From Dethiosulfovibrio peptidovorans DSM 11002 (lineage in GTDB: Bacteria; Synergistota; Synergistia; Synergistales; Dethiosulfovibrionaceae), in NCBI RefSeq assembly GCF_000172975.1, contig NZ_ABTR02000001.1, forward strand, positions 248,001 to 312,000: a stretch of 64,000 nucleotides of DNA, in the 5' to 3' direction. The position numbers and the translations under genes are program-made. Position 1 is the first letter of the stretch. Each line of letters opens with the position of its first letter. The notes under the pieces were generated by a model. It made no database searches, was not told the origin of the DNA, and saw only the letters and a program-made list of their open reading frames with translations. Below are positions 24,588 to 34,115 of the stretch, piece by piece.

Positions 24588-25664
24588 CTATCGATTTTCT
24601 CTCACGAAGCGGTCCAAGGCCGGCGCTATTTTATGCAACGGCAACTGCTCGTTGACCACGCCTGCTTCCATAGCCGCCCTGGGCATACCGTAGACCACGC
24701 AGGTTTCCGGGGATTCTCCAAAAACGTATGCTCCCATGGACGATAGGACCTGAGCTCCATCCGTACCGTCTCTGCCCATTCCGGTAAGGATGACGGCTAC
24801 TACGTTTCCTCCAAGTATATCGGCCACGCTGAGGAACATCACGTTGGCCGACGGCTTTACCGACAAAACAGGAGGTGCGTCGGACAGACCGATCGAAAGA
24901 TTGCCGGCTCCTCCCTTCAGAATCATATGATAACCGCCTGGAGCTATGACCGCCAGACCAGGTCTGAGGATCGTGTTCTCCTGTCCCTCGACCACGTTTA
25001 TACTGGATAGATCGTTAAGTCTGGTCGCAAAGGAAGCGGTAAAACCTCTGGGCATATGCTGAGCCACTATTATGGGAAGCGGAAAATCAGAGGGCAGGGC
25101 GGTCAACAAACGTTGAAGCGCCTGAGGACCTCCGGTAGAAGATGCTATACAGACGAGTTTCGGATGCATCCCGGGAACCGGAGGTTTGACGGTGGCCTGA
25201 CGCTTCAAAGACGACAATGGAGGTGTCGTCTTTTTCAAAAAGGGCTTACCTGGTACGGCAGATCTGGCGAAAGCAGCCCCCAAAACCTTTTGTTTGAGTT
25301 CGTCTCCAACGTCCCTCATGTCCAAAGATATGGTGCCGGACGGCTTCGCCACGAAATCTACGGCACCAAGAGCGAGGGCCTGCATGGTGACAGAGGCTCC
25401 CTCTCTGGTCAGACTGCTCACCATTATTACCGGCATGGGGAAACGATCCATGATCTCCTTTAGGGTCTCCAGGCCGTTCTTTCTCGGCATCTCCACGTCA
25501 AGAGTAACCACGTCGGGGCTGTATCGCTCTATTTTCTCCAGAGCGTCTACACCGTCTCGTGCCTTGGCTATAACGGTTATACCCGGCGTCTCCTCCAAAA
25601 TATCCCCGAGAATCTTCCTCATGAAAGAGGAATCGTCCACGACCAGGACTTTTATGTTTTTCAC
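24588..25664 (-). CDS. cheB: Chemotaxis methylesterase/deamidase response regulator CheB
   Basis: A 358-residue two-domain protein. The receiver domain (1-120) has Asp 10/11 and the phosphorylation site Asp 56 in VTLDVEMPRKNGLE. The C-terminal methylesterase has the serine in ASSTGGPQAL, the histidine in AQHMPRGFT and the aspartate in GMGRDGTDG. It removes methyl groups from chemoreceptors when phosphorylated by CheA. GTG start at 25664 after GGGAGGG. The opposing methyltransferase CheR is not in the window. Confidence 0.96.
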   Translation of the reverse strand: MKNIKVLVVDDSSFMRKILGDILEETPGITVIAKARDGVDALEKIERYSPDVVTLDVEMPRKNGLETLKEIMDRFPMPVIMVSSLTREGASVTMQALALGAVDFVAKPSGTISLDMRDVGDELKQKVLGAAFARSAVPGKPFLKKTTPPLSSLKRQATVKPPVPGMHPKLVCIASSTGGPQALQRLLTALPSDFPLPIIVAQHMPRGFTASFATRLNDLSSINVVEGQENTILRPGLAVIAPGGYHMILKGGAGNLSIGLSDAPPVLSVKPSANVMFLSVADILGGNVVAVILTGMGRDGTDGAQVLSSMGAYVFGESPETCVVYGMPRAAMEAGVVNEQLPLHKIAPALDRFVRENR

Positions 25665-25682
25665 CGGATCACCCTCCCCTCG

Positions 25683-26360
25683 TCAGCGCCCATCCCTCCT
25701 GGACGCCAGTTCTTTTTCTCGAATAAAGCGGCCCAAGGATTTCTCCAGAGTAGCAGGAAGAAAATCGAAGGCCAGGGCCAACTCGGTAACGTCATGTTCT
25801 TCTATGTATCGTACCACGACTAGCCGACAGGAGAGATAGGATGCCACATCATCTAAAGGCAATTTCAGCATAAATCTGGACATATCTCTGAAGGAAGAGG
25901 AACAGTTCCCCTTCAACGAAAGCCTAACGCCACCCAGACTGACATCCTTGGCGACCCCGTCGATCCATCCATGGTGGCTGTCCAGAAAAAAACCGAGAGG
26001 AGCTACCTCGACGTTCAGCATACAGGGGACCCTTACGAAGCGACGTCTCTGAAGGTTCTGCACCTCGCCGGAGACCTTCACCACCAACAGGACGATGGCT
26101 CCCTCCCTGACTGTGCCCAGGACGGAACCGTTCACTTTATAGACGCTTTTATCGGAGCTCAGAGAAAGCTTAAGCTCCACCCCGCGATACATAGGCAGCA
26201 GACCACCTCCGAGGAAAGGATGGGAGAGTTTCCATACGTCCTCATAACCGTCCTCCAAGCGAGATGGATACTGCCCTTTATAGAGCCCGGCAACTATGGA
26301 TATGTCCACTTTGGAGCCTATCAGTTGAGGATCTTTATCTAAAAGGGTCTTCGCTTCCAT
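25683..26360 (-). CDS. YcgR-like PilZ-domain flagellar brake protein
   Basis: A 225-residue protein with an N-terminal YcgR-type domain (about 10-100) and a C-terminal PilZ domain. The PilZ cyclic-di-GMP site is complete: RRRFVRVP at about 105-112 and DVSLGGVRL about 40 residues later. Such proteins slow or bias the flagellar motor when cyclic di-GMP is high. ATG at 26360 with GGGGG six bases upstream; ten bases after flhG, within the operon. Bacillus has a related gene (YpfA/DgrA) outside its fla operon. Confidence 0.9.
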   Translation of the reverse strand: MEAKTLLDKDPQLIGSKVDISIVAGLYKGQYPSRLEDGYEDVWKLSHPFLGGGLLPMYRGVELKLSLSSDKSVYKVNGSVLGTVREGAIVLLVVKVSGEVQNLQRRRFVRVPCMLNVEVAPLGFFLDSHHGWIDGVAKDVSLGGVRLSLKGNCSSSFRDMSRFMLKLPLDDVASYLSCRLVVVRYIEEHDVTELALAFDFLPATLEKSLGRFIREKELASRRDGR

Positions 26361-26370
26361 GCTCTACCCC

Positions 26371-27309
26371 CTATCTATCCCGACCGACTCCGAGGCTTCT
26401 GGCAAGCTTGAAGAACAGTGACTTAACGCCCCGCCCCGGATCGAAAGATCTATCTTCTCCACCTTCGGACATAAGGGTCCTGGCGATTCTACGGAAACAT
26501 TCGGACGCATCCGAACGAGGAGCGAATCTTATCAGAGGTTTCCTGGCCCGCACCGAGTCAGACAGTCTGCTATCGGTCAAGACATATCCGGAGTAGCCCA
26601 GGTCCACCCTGAGAAACTGACTGGCAGCGAAACGCATACGCCCGGCCACGGATCGGGCTTCCTCCTCGGAGGAGACCATATTGACCAGCACTCGAACGTC
26701 CAGTTTTCCAACCGTTCCGAACACCAAGGATTTCAGGAGTCCGTACGCATCCCTTATGGACGTGGGCTCCGGCGTAGTAACAAGTATAACCGTATCGGCA
26801 GAAAGAGCGAAGGATATCATGTTTCTGTGGATACCCGCCCCTGTATCGACCACCATGATATCCGCGAAGGACTCCAGCTCAGCCAAGGCGTTTATCAAGG
26901 CCGACTGGGCAGATTCATCCAGGTTGGCCAGTTCCTCTATGCCGGTTCCTCCAGGTATCAAGGAGACGCCGTCTCCAACATCGCACAGGATCTCGTCAAG
27001 AGACCTCTCCCCCCTTACCAGGTGGATCAGGTTATAAGGAGCCTGGACACCCATAAGGATATCTACGTTGGCCAATCCGAGATCCCCGTCCAGAAGAGCC
27101 ACATTGTGCCCCATCTCTCCCAGAGCCAGGGCCAGATTGACGGAGATATTGCTCTTTCCGACGCCGCCCTTTCCTCCTACGACAGCTATGGAACGTAGAA
27201 AACCGGGCCGTCTGATGTTTTTTTTCTCCTCCGATATGGAAGCGACCATACGCCTCAGGTCGGAGGCTTGGTCGGTCACGGAAGCTTTGCGATCAATCAC
27301 CGTATCCAC
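26371..27309 (-). CDS. flhG: MinD-like flagellar number regulator FlhG
   Basis: A 312-residue ParA/MinD ATPase. The deviant P-loop GGKGGVGKSN is near residue 50, followed by LLDGDLGLANVDI and VVDTGAGI. FlhG (YlxH, FleN) limits flagellar number and works with FlhF at the site of basal-body assembly. The GTG at 27309 overlaps flhF by 17 bases; a second in-frame GTG at 27300 has a better-spaced purine site and may be the true start. It lies directly after flhF as in most flagellates. Confidence 0.93.
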   Translation of the reverse strand: MDTVIDRKASVTDQASDLRRMVASISEEKKNIRRPGFLRSIAVVGGKGGVGKSNISVNLALALGEMGHNVALLDGDLGLANVDILMGVQAPYNLIHLVRGERSLDEILCDVGDGVSLIPGGTGIEELANLDESAQSALINALAELESFADIMVVDTGAGIHRNMISFALSADTVILVTTPEPTSIRDAYGLLKSLVFGTVGKLDVRVLVNMVSSEEEARSVAGRMRFAASQFLRVDLGYSGYVLTDSRLSDSVRARKPLIRFAPRSDASECFRRIARTLMSEGGEDRSFDPGRGVKSLFFKLARSLGVGRDR

Positions 27310-28636
27310 CGCCTAATGCCATATTAACGATACGATCCGTAGAGGCCACCTCTATATCGTTGGGGACGTTCTGACCTACGGTCAGAAAAGATATGGGAAT
27401 ATCGAAGTTGAGGGCTATCTCCAGCACCGGTCCCAGAGTAAGGGTCTCGTCCAGCTTCGTAAATATGAGGTGAGATATAGGCATATTCCCCATCCTCTCT
27501 ATGACGTCGAGCATGTCCCTGTATTTGGAACTGGCTGAGATGACGAGGTGGACGCTCTCGGGAGCGAAAGCCTCGTAAAGCTCCTTGGCCTCGTCCAGCC
27601 TGCGAGAGTCCCTCTGGCTTCTCCCGGCAGTGTCAAGCAGAATAAGCTCCACATCCCTCTTCTCCCTGATTCCCTTGAGATCCTGAGGGTCGAAGATCAC
27701 CTCGACGGGCACGCCAAGAATCTTGGCGTAGGTCCTGAGTTGCTCGACCGCCGCTATACGATAGGTATCGGCGGTAGCAAGGAGGACCTTTCGGTCTTCC
27801 CACAGGGAATTGGCCGCCGCCAGCTTGGCTATGGTGGTGGTTTTGCCAACCCCGGTGGGACCTATAAACATCACCCTGGATCCGCCCAGCGCGCTTATGA
27901 CGTCCCGAAAGGGTGCCCTTATGGATTCCTTCAACCAATCCTTAAAGGATAAATCGTCCAGAGAACCTCTGTAGCGTTCTAGGAGAGCGTCCACGAAGGA
28001 TTCGGTCATATCTATCTCCAGCAACATATGACGCCAACGCTCCCGACAATCGTCCATGGATGAAGGCGCCAATCTCGGCTCAGGAGGCTTCTCTGTCCCA
28101 CCGTCGGACACGGAAGCCCTATCCAGCCGTTCAAGTACGGAGGATAATGTACGCTGAATTCTCTCCACGTCATCGGAGAGATTTTTGTTATCCCTTTCCT
28201 CTACGGAATTAGGACCCTTTCCATAGGCCTGGGCGACCTTCTCTCTAGAGACGGAAGGACGGGAGGCTGTGGCCACAGGCGAAGACAGTTCAACCCTGTC
28301 CTCCCTTTCTCCGACGGGAGTGTCGTCTGTCTCCTTTTTGCCAGACGATCTTCCTTCCGAAGGAACGACAGGAAAACTGTCCCTTTTCCCCTCCAGCAGC
28401 TGCTGAAAGGCCCGAACCCTATCTCCTATAGGCTCTTCCTTCTTTTTGGGCTCGTCTTCCTCCAGGATACCTGCCGTCACGACCAGGGCGGGCTTTCCGA
28501 ACAACCCCAGGAAGCCCCCCTTGTTGACCGGGCGGGTAGAAAGCACCACAGCATCTCTGCCCAGTCGATCGGCAGCGATCCTGATGGCCTCGGCATCGTC
28601 TTTAGCCTCAAAGGTGATCTGTTGGACAACCCTCAT
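27293..28636 (-). CDS. flhF: SRP-type GTPase FlhF
   Basis: A 447-residue signal-recognition-particle-type GTPase. An N-terminal basic B domain and a long charged, probably flexible linker lead to the NG domain from about residue 200. It contains the P-loop IGPTGVGKTTT, the LLDTAGRS motif and TKLDET. FlhF marks the cell position where the first flagellar parts assemble. It follows flhA by three bases and overlaps flhG. Confidence 0.95.
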   Translation of the reverse strand: MRVVQQITFEAKDDAEAIRIAADRLGRDAVVLSTRPVNKGGFLGLFGKPALVVTAGILEEDEPKKKEEPIGDRVRAFQQLLEGKRDSFPVVPSEGRSSGKKETDDTPVGEREDRVELSSPVATASRPSVSREKVAQAYGKGPNSVEERDNKNLSDDVERIQRTLSSVLERLDRASVSDGGTEKPPEPRLAPSSMDDCRERWRHMLLEIDMTESFVDALLERYRGSLDDLSFKDWLKESIRAPFRDVISALGGSRVMFIGPTGVGKTTTIAKLAAANSLWEDRKVLLATADTYRIAAVEQLRTYAKILGVPVEVIFDPQDLKGIREKRDVELILLDTAGRSQRDSRRLDEAKELYEAFAPESVHLVISASSKYRDMLDVIERMGNMPISHLIFTKLDETLTLGPVLEIALNFDIPISFLTVGQNVPNDIEVASTDRIVNMALGGGYGD

Positions 28637-28639
28637 TCT

Positions 28640-30748
28640 CTACTCCACCATCCCCAACGACTTGATATCTATACCATGGCTTATTTCATTATAAGACACC
28701 ACGAACAGACCGGGCAACGAGGATTCCAGAACTCGACGGACAACAAGCCTGACGTCGGGACTCACAAGCAGGATGGGAGAGAATCCCTGAAGCATGGCCT
28801 CCTCGGACTTGGCCGACACGGAGGTAATCAGCTTGGAAATCTCCCTGGAATCCATGTTGAGACGCCATCCCTTGGCAAGATCGCCCTCCAAGGCGTCCCT
28901 TATCTTCTGTTCCCAGGTAGGGGAAAGGGTGGACACGGTTATGACGTCGTTCTCCTTGAGCCTCAAAGAGATTATACGGGCCAGGCTCTCCCTCACCCTC
29001 TCGGTAAGATAGTCCACCGAGGTAGAGAGCCTTCCGTAATCGGTCAAGGTCTCGAAAATGGTCACCAGATCCCTGATAGGGATATGCTCCGCAACCAGGT
29101 TCTGAAGGACTTTCTGGATGTCCCCAAGGCCGAGAACGCTGAGCATTTCCTCGATAACGGCGGAATTGCTCTCCTTGACCATGTCGGTAAGTTTCTGGAC
29201 CTCCTGTCTGGTTATGAGATCGGCACCGTGAGACTTTATGACCTCCGACAGATGGGTGGCCAGCACGGAAGGAGCGTCCACGACGGTGTAGCCGCTGGCC
29301 TCCGCTTTGTCCCGAAGCTCCGGAGATATCCAGAGGGCCGGAAGACCAAAGGCGGGCTCTGTGGTGGGAACACCTACGACCTCCTCAGTGACGTTTCCAG
29401 TGTCCATGGCGAGATAGTGTTCCGGCATGAGATCTCCCTGACCCTCCAGAGCTCCCTTGACCCTTATGAGATACTCTGAGGGTTTCAGCTGAATGTTGTC
29501 CCTTATCCTGATGGACGGGACCACCAGCCCCATGTCCATGGCCATCTGCTTCCTTATGGTACTGATACGGTCCAGCATGTCCCCTCCCTGAGCGGGATCG
29601 ACAAGAGGGATCACCGCATAGCCTATCTCCATTTCCATGGGGTCCACTGCCAGAAGTTTCATGACATCTTCCGGGGAGGTGGGAGTCTGAGAGGTCGGGT
29701 GGTCTCCCTCTCCTCCTGCAGGAGAGGCTCCCTTGCCCTTCCCCCCCACCCCGGGCTCGCCGGACAGACCTTCCTGGGTCTTAGCTTCTCGGTAGACCCC
29801 ATAGGCCATGAATCCAAGGAACACCCCGAGGAACATGAAGGGGAAAGTAGGAAGACCTGGCACCATGGCGAAGGCAAATAGCAGGGCGGTACCTATCATC
29901 AGAGGTCTGGGATATCTTATAAAGGACGAGAACACGTCCCGACCAAGGTTCGAGTCACCGGCGGCTCTGGTGACGATTATGCCGGTAGCGGTGGAAAATA
30001 GCAGAGCCGGTATCTGAGACACCAACCCGTCTCCAACCGTTAGGAGACTGTAGACACCTGCCGCCTGACCGAGGGACAATCCGCGCTGAAACACACCGAT
30101 GGCCAGCCCCCCGAGAATGTTTATTATGGTTATGATCAGACCGGCGATGGCATCTCCTTTGACGAACTTGGAGGCACCGTCCATCGATCCGTAGAAATCC
30201 GCCTCCCTCTGGATATCCCTTCGTCTTTCCTTTGCGCCAAGTTCGTCTATCAAACCGGCGTTTAGGTCGGCGTCTATGGCCATCTGTTTTCCCGGCATGG
30301 CGTCCAGTGTAAACCTGGCTGCGACCTCGGCGACTCGTTCAGCCCCCTTAGTTATGACGAGAAACTGAATTATGACCAATATTAGGAAGACCACCGCTCC
30401 GACGACGTAGTTTCCTCCGACAACGAAATTGCCGAAAGAGGAGATAATGTTCCCCGCGTTACCTCTAAGCAATATCAACCGGGTGGTGGATACGTTCAGT
30501 GCCAACCGGAAAAGGGTTACTATTAGCAAGATGGAAGGAAACGACGATATCTCGAGAGCTCTGTTGACGTAGAAGGTCACCAGAAGGACCACCACGCCGA
30601 AGGTTATGTTCAGGGTCAGGAGGATATCCAACAGCCAGGTGGGCAGAGGTATGATCATCATGACCACGACCAAAACCATCAGGGCCGCCACGCCTACATC
30701 TGCAAAGCGAAGCATCCTCTCTACCATAGTCATCCGTTCCTCTGCCAT
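28640..30748 (-). CDS. flhA: Flagellar export gate protein FlhA
   Basis: A protein of about 702 residues. Eight predicted membrane helices fill about 15-320, including the conserved FHIPEP-type region near KGAERVAEVAARFTLDAMPG and MAIDADLNAGLI. The large cytoplasmic domain (about 345-700) docks chaperone-substrate complexes. It forms the nonameric ring of the type III export gate and helps use the proton motive force. ATG at 30748; a GTG two codons earlier (30754) is an alternative. It sits between flhB and flhF as in Bacillus. Confidence 0.96.
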   Translation of the reverse strand: MAEERMTMVERMLRFADVGVAALMVLVVVMMIIPLPTWLLDILLTLNITFGVVVLLVTFYVNRALEISSFPSILLIVTLFRLALNVSTTRLILLRGNAGNIISSFGNFVVGGNYVVGAVVFLILVIIQFLVITKGAERVAEVAARFTLDAMPGKQMAIDADLNAGLIDELGAKERRRDIQREADFYGSMDGASKFVKGDAIAGLIITIINILGGLAIGVFQRGLSLGQAAGVYSLLTVGDGLVSQIPALLFSTATGIIVTRAAGDSNLGRDVFSSFIRYPRPLMIGTALLFAFAMVPGLPTFPFMFLGVFLGFMAYGVYREAKTQEGLSGEPGVGGKGKGASPAGGEGDHPTSQTPTSPEDVMKLLAVDPMEMEIGYAVIPLVDPAQGGDMLDRISTIRKQMAMDMGLVVPSIRIRDNIQLKPSEYLIRVKGALEGQGDLMPEHYLAMDTGNVTEEVVGVPTTEPAFGLPALWISPELRDKAEASGYTVVDAPSVLATHLSEVIKSHGADLITRQEVQKLTDMVKESNSAVIEEMLSVLGLGDIQKVLQNLVAEHIPIRDLVTIFETLTDYGRLSTSVDYLTERVRESLARIISLRLKENDVITVSTLSPTWEQKIRDALEGDLAKGWRLNMDSREISKLITSVSAKSEEAMLQGFSPILLVSPDVRLVVRRVLESSLPGLFVVSYNEISHGIDIKSLGMVE

Positions 30749-30832
30749 ACTCACGCATCCTCTCGTTTTGCATCAGATGATGAATTCGATATTCCAGAAC
30801 TTTACCAGAAACCAAGGGACCCTTCCAGAGAA

Positions 30833-31927
30833 CTAAGACCTCTTTTTACCGATCCCATAGACGAAGGCCAGTACCTCCGCCACAGATTTGTACAGCGTCT
30901 CGGGGATGGATTCGCCGACCTCCACGGAATCGTGGAGAGCCCAGGCCAGAGGCTTGTTTTCCACCACCGGCACGTCGTTTTCCTCGGCGATCTCTCTGAT
31001 TCTCCGCGCCAGTAACCCTTTTCCCTTGGCCAGAACCACCGGAGCGTCCATCTTTTCTCTATCGTATTGAAGGGCTATGGCCAATGTCGTCGGGTTGGTT
31101 ATGACCACGTCCGCCTGAGGAACGTCGGCCATCATCCTCTGCTTAGCCATCTCCCTCTGTTTCTGGCGGATCTTCTGTTTGATCTGAGGATCCCCTTCCA
31201 TCTGTTTGTATTCTTCTTTTATCTCCTGTTTGCTCATCTTTATGTTCTTCTCGAACTCCCATTTTTGGTAGGACCAGTCGAAGATCGCTATGACCAAAAG
31301 CAAAAAGGTCATCTTTACGCACAACAGCCATATTCGCCACAGCAAGAGGGACACGGCAGGACCGATGGGGTATCTTACGGCCATCACCATATCGGCGAGA
31401 TCCCCTCTCAGAGCGGAATAGAGAACTATAGCCAGTATAAGGGCCTTGAGGATCCCCTTTACCATCTCTACCAAGGACCTTAGGGATATGACCTTCTTGA
31501 GCCCCGATATAGGGTTGAACCTGTTCATCTTAGGGATCAGCGGCTTAGATGTCATAACGAAGCCGACCTGAGCCACAGAGACGAAAAAGGCGGCGAGAAA
31601 ACAGCCCACCACCATAGGGACTATGGCCAGACCGTAGGCCGATATGGACCTCATCGTCAGAGAGTGGAACCACCCGGTCCGCCCCAAGGTTCCATCTCCG
31701 ATAAAGAACAAGCACTCCCGGATAAAGGACAGTATAACGTCGAAGATCCACCCTCCGAACAGAATTACGGCTATTAAACCGGCTATTATGACAGCAGAGG
31801 CCCCCAGGTCCTGGCTCTTGGCGACTCGCCCCTCCTCCCGTTCCTTACGCCTCTTTCTGGGAGTGGCAGGTTCGGTCTTCTCTTCGGCGAAAAACTGGAG
31901 CCGAAACGATTTAAATATTAACGCCAT
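30833..31927 (-). CDS. flhB: Flagellar export switch protein FlhB, with NPTT in place of NPTH
   Basis: A 364-residue FlhB. An N-terminal FFAEEKTEPATPRKRRKERE segment leads to four membrane helices (about 35-220) and then the cytoplasmic domain. In most FlhB proteins this domain cleaves itself inside NPTH, switching export from hook to filament subunits. Here the motif reads NPTT (31085-31096), so the conserved histidine is replaced; the asparagine and proline are kept. The rest of the domain (YDREKMDAPVVLAKGKGL, PLAWALHDSVEVGESIP) is normal. The start is the ATG at 31927, overlapping fliR by 10 bases; a longer reading to 32176 lies inside fliR. Confidence 0.95.
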   Translation of the reverse strand: MALIFKSFRLQFFAEEKTEPATPRKRRKEREEGRVAKSQDLGASAVIIAGLIAVILFGGWIFDVILSFIRECLFFIGDGTLGRTGWFHSLTMRSISAYGLAIVPMVVGCFLAAFFVSVAQVGFVMTSKPLIPKMNRFNPISGLKKVISLRSLVEMVKGILKALILAIVLYSALRGDLADMVMAVRYPIGPAVSLLLWRIWLLCVKMTFLLLVIAIFDWSYQKWEFEKNIKMSKQEIKEEYKQMEGDPQIKQKIRQKQREMAKQRMMADVPQADVVITNPTTLAIALQYDREKMDAPVVLAKGKGLLARRIREIAEENDVPVVENKPLAWALHDSVEVGESIPETLYKSVAEVLAFVYGIGKKRS

Positions 31928-32700
31928 ACCGCCAGACTTCCCAAAGCCGCTCGAAGGTAGGGCTCTATCTGATCGTGCATTATGTCCACCGTCATGGGCA
32001 GGACGACCATGAGCAGAAAAAGTCCCAGACCTATTTTCAGGGGCAAGCCCAATATGAAGACGTTCATCTGGGGAACGGTACGAGCCAGGAAACCAAGACC
32101 GATATCCGCCAGAAGCAGAGCCCCGTAAAACGGGATGGCAAACTTGAATGCCATGACGAAGAGCTTTCCGAGCCATTCCGCCAACCCCAGATCGGACGAC
32201 ACGGCCAGCCCCATCTCTCCGAGGGGTAAAAGCCTGAAACTCTCCATCAACGCTCGGACGAGAAGTATATGGCCGTTCCAGTAGAGAAAAAACCAGAGGC
32301 CGATAAGGATCTGAAGCTGTCCTATTATGGAGTCCTGACTCTGGGATATGGGGTCCAACACGCTGACCATGGCCAACCCCATACGGGTACCTATCATCCG
32401 TCCCGCTATCTGAAGGGCATAGAACGGAGCGGAGGCCAAGAAGGCTATGGAGGCCCCTACGAGAAGCTCCCGGAGCGCGGCGAGCAAAAAGGGAAGGACC
32501 CCGGAAAACAGGACCTCGGGGAGACCCCCACCCAGCTGAGGAACGGTTATAAGGGCGAAGAAGAAGGACAGAAAGTAAAGACAGGGGATGGGAAACGAAG
32601 AGGCCAGAAAGACAGGAGCGGTAAAAATGATCCCGAGAAACCGGATCGATACGAGCATATATAGAGGAACAACGCGGAAAAGGGCGTTTAAATCCATCAT
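31918..32700 (-). CDS. fliR: Flagellar export protein FliR
   Basis: A hydrophobic protein of about 260 residues with six predicted helices, beginning MMDLNALFRVVPLYMLVSIR. It forms the export gate core with FliP and FliQ. The start at 32700 overlaps the fliQ stop as ATGA, and the second ATG at 32697 is equally possible. Family segments include ELLVGASIAFLASAPFYALQ and the C-terminal GLPLKIGLGLFLLMVVLP. Confidence 0.95.
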   Translation of the reverse strand: MMDLNALFRVVPLYMLVSIRFLGIIFTAPVFLASSFPIPCLYFLSFFFALITVPQLGGGLPEVLFSGVLPFLLAALRELLVGASIAFLASAPFYALQIAGRMIGTRMGLAMVSVLDPISQSQDSIIGQLQILIGLWFFLYWNGHILLVRALMESFRLLPLGEMGLAVSSDLGLAEWLGKLFVMAFKFAIPFYGALLLADIGLGFLARTVPQMNVFILGLPLKIGLGLFLLMVVLPMTVDIMHDQIEPYLRAALGSLAVWR

Positions 32701-32966
32701 CTTACAAAACGATCCAGCTGTCCTAGAAGGTCCACGGCCAGCTTTCTGACCACCCCGAAGATCCATGGTCCCATGACCACGAGAGCCCCCATTATGGCGA
32801 TTATCTTGGGGACGAAGGAAAGAGTCTGCTCCTGAATGGATGTGGCGGTCTGGAGGATACCGACGATAAGTCCCACCACCATGGCGACGATAAGTATGGG
32901 CAAAGAGGCCATCAAAGAAACCTTGATCGCCTCCATCAACATATCGCTGACGCTGAAGGCTTCCAT
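32697..32966 (-). CDS. fliQ: Flagellar export protein FliQ
   Basis: An 89-residue protein with two membrane helices (about 17-40 and 53-75) joined by a short loop with TATSIQEQTLSFVPKI, the family signature. Four copies pack around FliP and FliR in the export gate. The length is typical. It starts 22 bases after fliP. Confidence 0.96.
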   Translation of the reverse strand: MEAFSVSDMLMEAIKVSLMASLPILIVAMVVGLIVGILQTATSIQEQTLSFVPKIIAIMGALVVMGPWIFGVVRKLAVDLLGQLDRFVR

Positions 32967-32988
32967 CTCTAAGACCTCCCTCTAGACA

Positions 32989-33759
32989 TCACTGGAAACT
33001 CCTGATAAGGCTGACAACCACCAGATTCCATCCGTCGGCCATAACGAAAAGCAGCACCTTGAAAGGTAAGGAAATCATCATGGGAGGGAGCATTATCATA
33101 CCCATGCTCATCAGGACGCTGGATATTATCATGTCCACCACTATGAAAGGAACGTATATCACTATCCCCATCTGAAAGGCGGATTTCAGCTCGCTGAGCA
33201 TGTAGGCGGGAAGAAGGACCTTGTTGGGGATATCGTCGGCACTGGAAGGCCTCTCCAACCCAGACATAGAGACCATAAGGGACAGTTCTTCCTCCCTCGT
33301 CTGGCTCAACATGAACCGGCGTAGAGGAGTCGTGACATTTTCCAGCGCCTCCATCGAACCGATACGACCCTCCATGTAGGGAGAGAGCCCCTGGCTGTAC
33401 ATCACGTCCCAGGTAGGGGCCATTATGAAGAGAGACAGAAAGAGTGCCAGGGTTACTATGACCTGGTTGGGCGGAGTCTGCTGGAGTCCCAGGGCGTTTC
33501 GGACGAATCCCAGGACTACCAAAACCCTGGTGAAAGAGGTTACCATGAGGAGTATCGCAGGGGCCACGCTCAGGACGGTCAACAGAGCCACTATCTGGAG
33601 CGAGGTGGAGACATCCTGAGGAGATGTCGCCCCCTCTACCGCGATCCTCAAGGCCGGCACGGGAAGTTCCGGTTGATTCGGCTGGGCCGAAGCACCCCCG
33701 CACGACAGAAAGAAGACCGACAGACTAATGAGGATCGCTATTTTCAGGTTCAGCTTCAT
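32989..33759 (-). CDS. fliP: Flagellar export protein FliP
   Basis: A 256-residue FliP with a cleavable-looking signal segment (about 5-25, IAILISLSVFFLSCGGASA). Four helices follow, with RNALGLQQTPPNQVIVTLAL and the C-terminal GMIMLPPMMISLPFKVLLFV, both diagnostic. Five FliP subunits form the channel of the export gate. The ATG at 33759 is chosen for the GGAG site seven bases upstream; it overlaps fliO by 35 bases. Confidence 0.95.
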   Translation of the reverse strand: MKLNLKIAILISLSVFFLSCGGASAQPNQPELPVPALRIAVEGATSPQDVSTSLQIVALLTVLSVAPAILLMVTSFTRVLVVLGFVRNALGLQQTPPNQVIVTLALFLSLFIMAPTWDVMYSQGLSPYMEGRIGSMEALENVTTPLRRFMLSQTREEELSLMVSMSGLERPSSADDIPNKVLLPAYMLSELKSAFQMGIVIYVPFIVVDMIISSVLMSMGMIMLPPMMISLPFKVLLFVMADGWNLVVVSLIRSFQ

Positions 33760-34105
33760 CGAACTTCTCCCATACATCAGCAGGATATCGCCGAAGCAAC
33801 GATATACCCTCCTTGCTTTCCGCCAAGAGGAGTACGTCGGTTCCGCAGCGCACCACATAAAGAACGCCTCTGCCCAAGGACAGAGACGTCAGGACCTCCA
33901 GCCCGTTCCTAGAGGACCTCACGCGCTTCGGCCCCCAACGGACGAGGAGAAAGCCGACGCCTCCTAGAAGGGCGACGGCTAGGATCATCTTTGTCAGATA
34001 AGACTCGATCGAAGACGACGCATCGGCCCAGGCCGGCCCGCAGAGAAAGCATACGAACAGAGACAAAGAAAAAACCGACGCAACGAGAATAGATCTTCCG
34101 CGCAA
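33725..34105 (-). CDS. fliO: Flagellar biosynthesis protein FliO
   Basis: A protein of about 126 residues: signal segment (about 5-27), one membrane helix (about 40-57, ILAVALLGGVGFLLVRW) and a small cytoplasmic domain with LEVLTSLSLGRGVLYVVRCG, typical of FliO. It assists assembly of the FliP ring. The reading frame offers only a TTG at 34105 with a weak GAAG site, so expression may be low or coupled to cheY. Identity rests on build and position before fliP. Confidence 0.85.
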   Translation of the reverse strand: MRGRSILVASVFSLSLFVCFLCGPAWADASSSIESYLTKMILAVALLGGVGFLLVRWGPKRVRSSRNGLEVLTSLSLGRGVLYVVRCGTDVLLLAESKEGISLLRRYPADVWEKFDEAEPENSDPH

Positions 34106-34115
34106 GGGACTTCGA

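Noticed and set aside
30833-32176. FlhB start at 32176
   Set aside because: The first 83 codons lie inside fliR in another frame; the ATG at 31927 begins the typical FlhB N-terminus.
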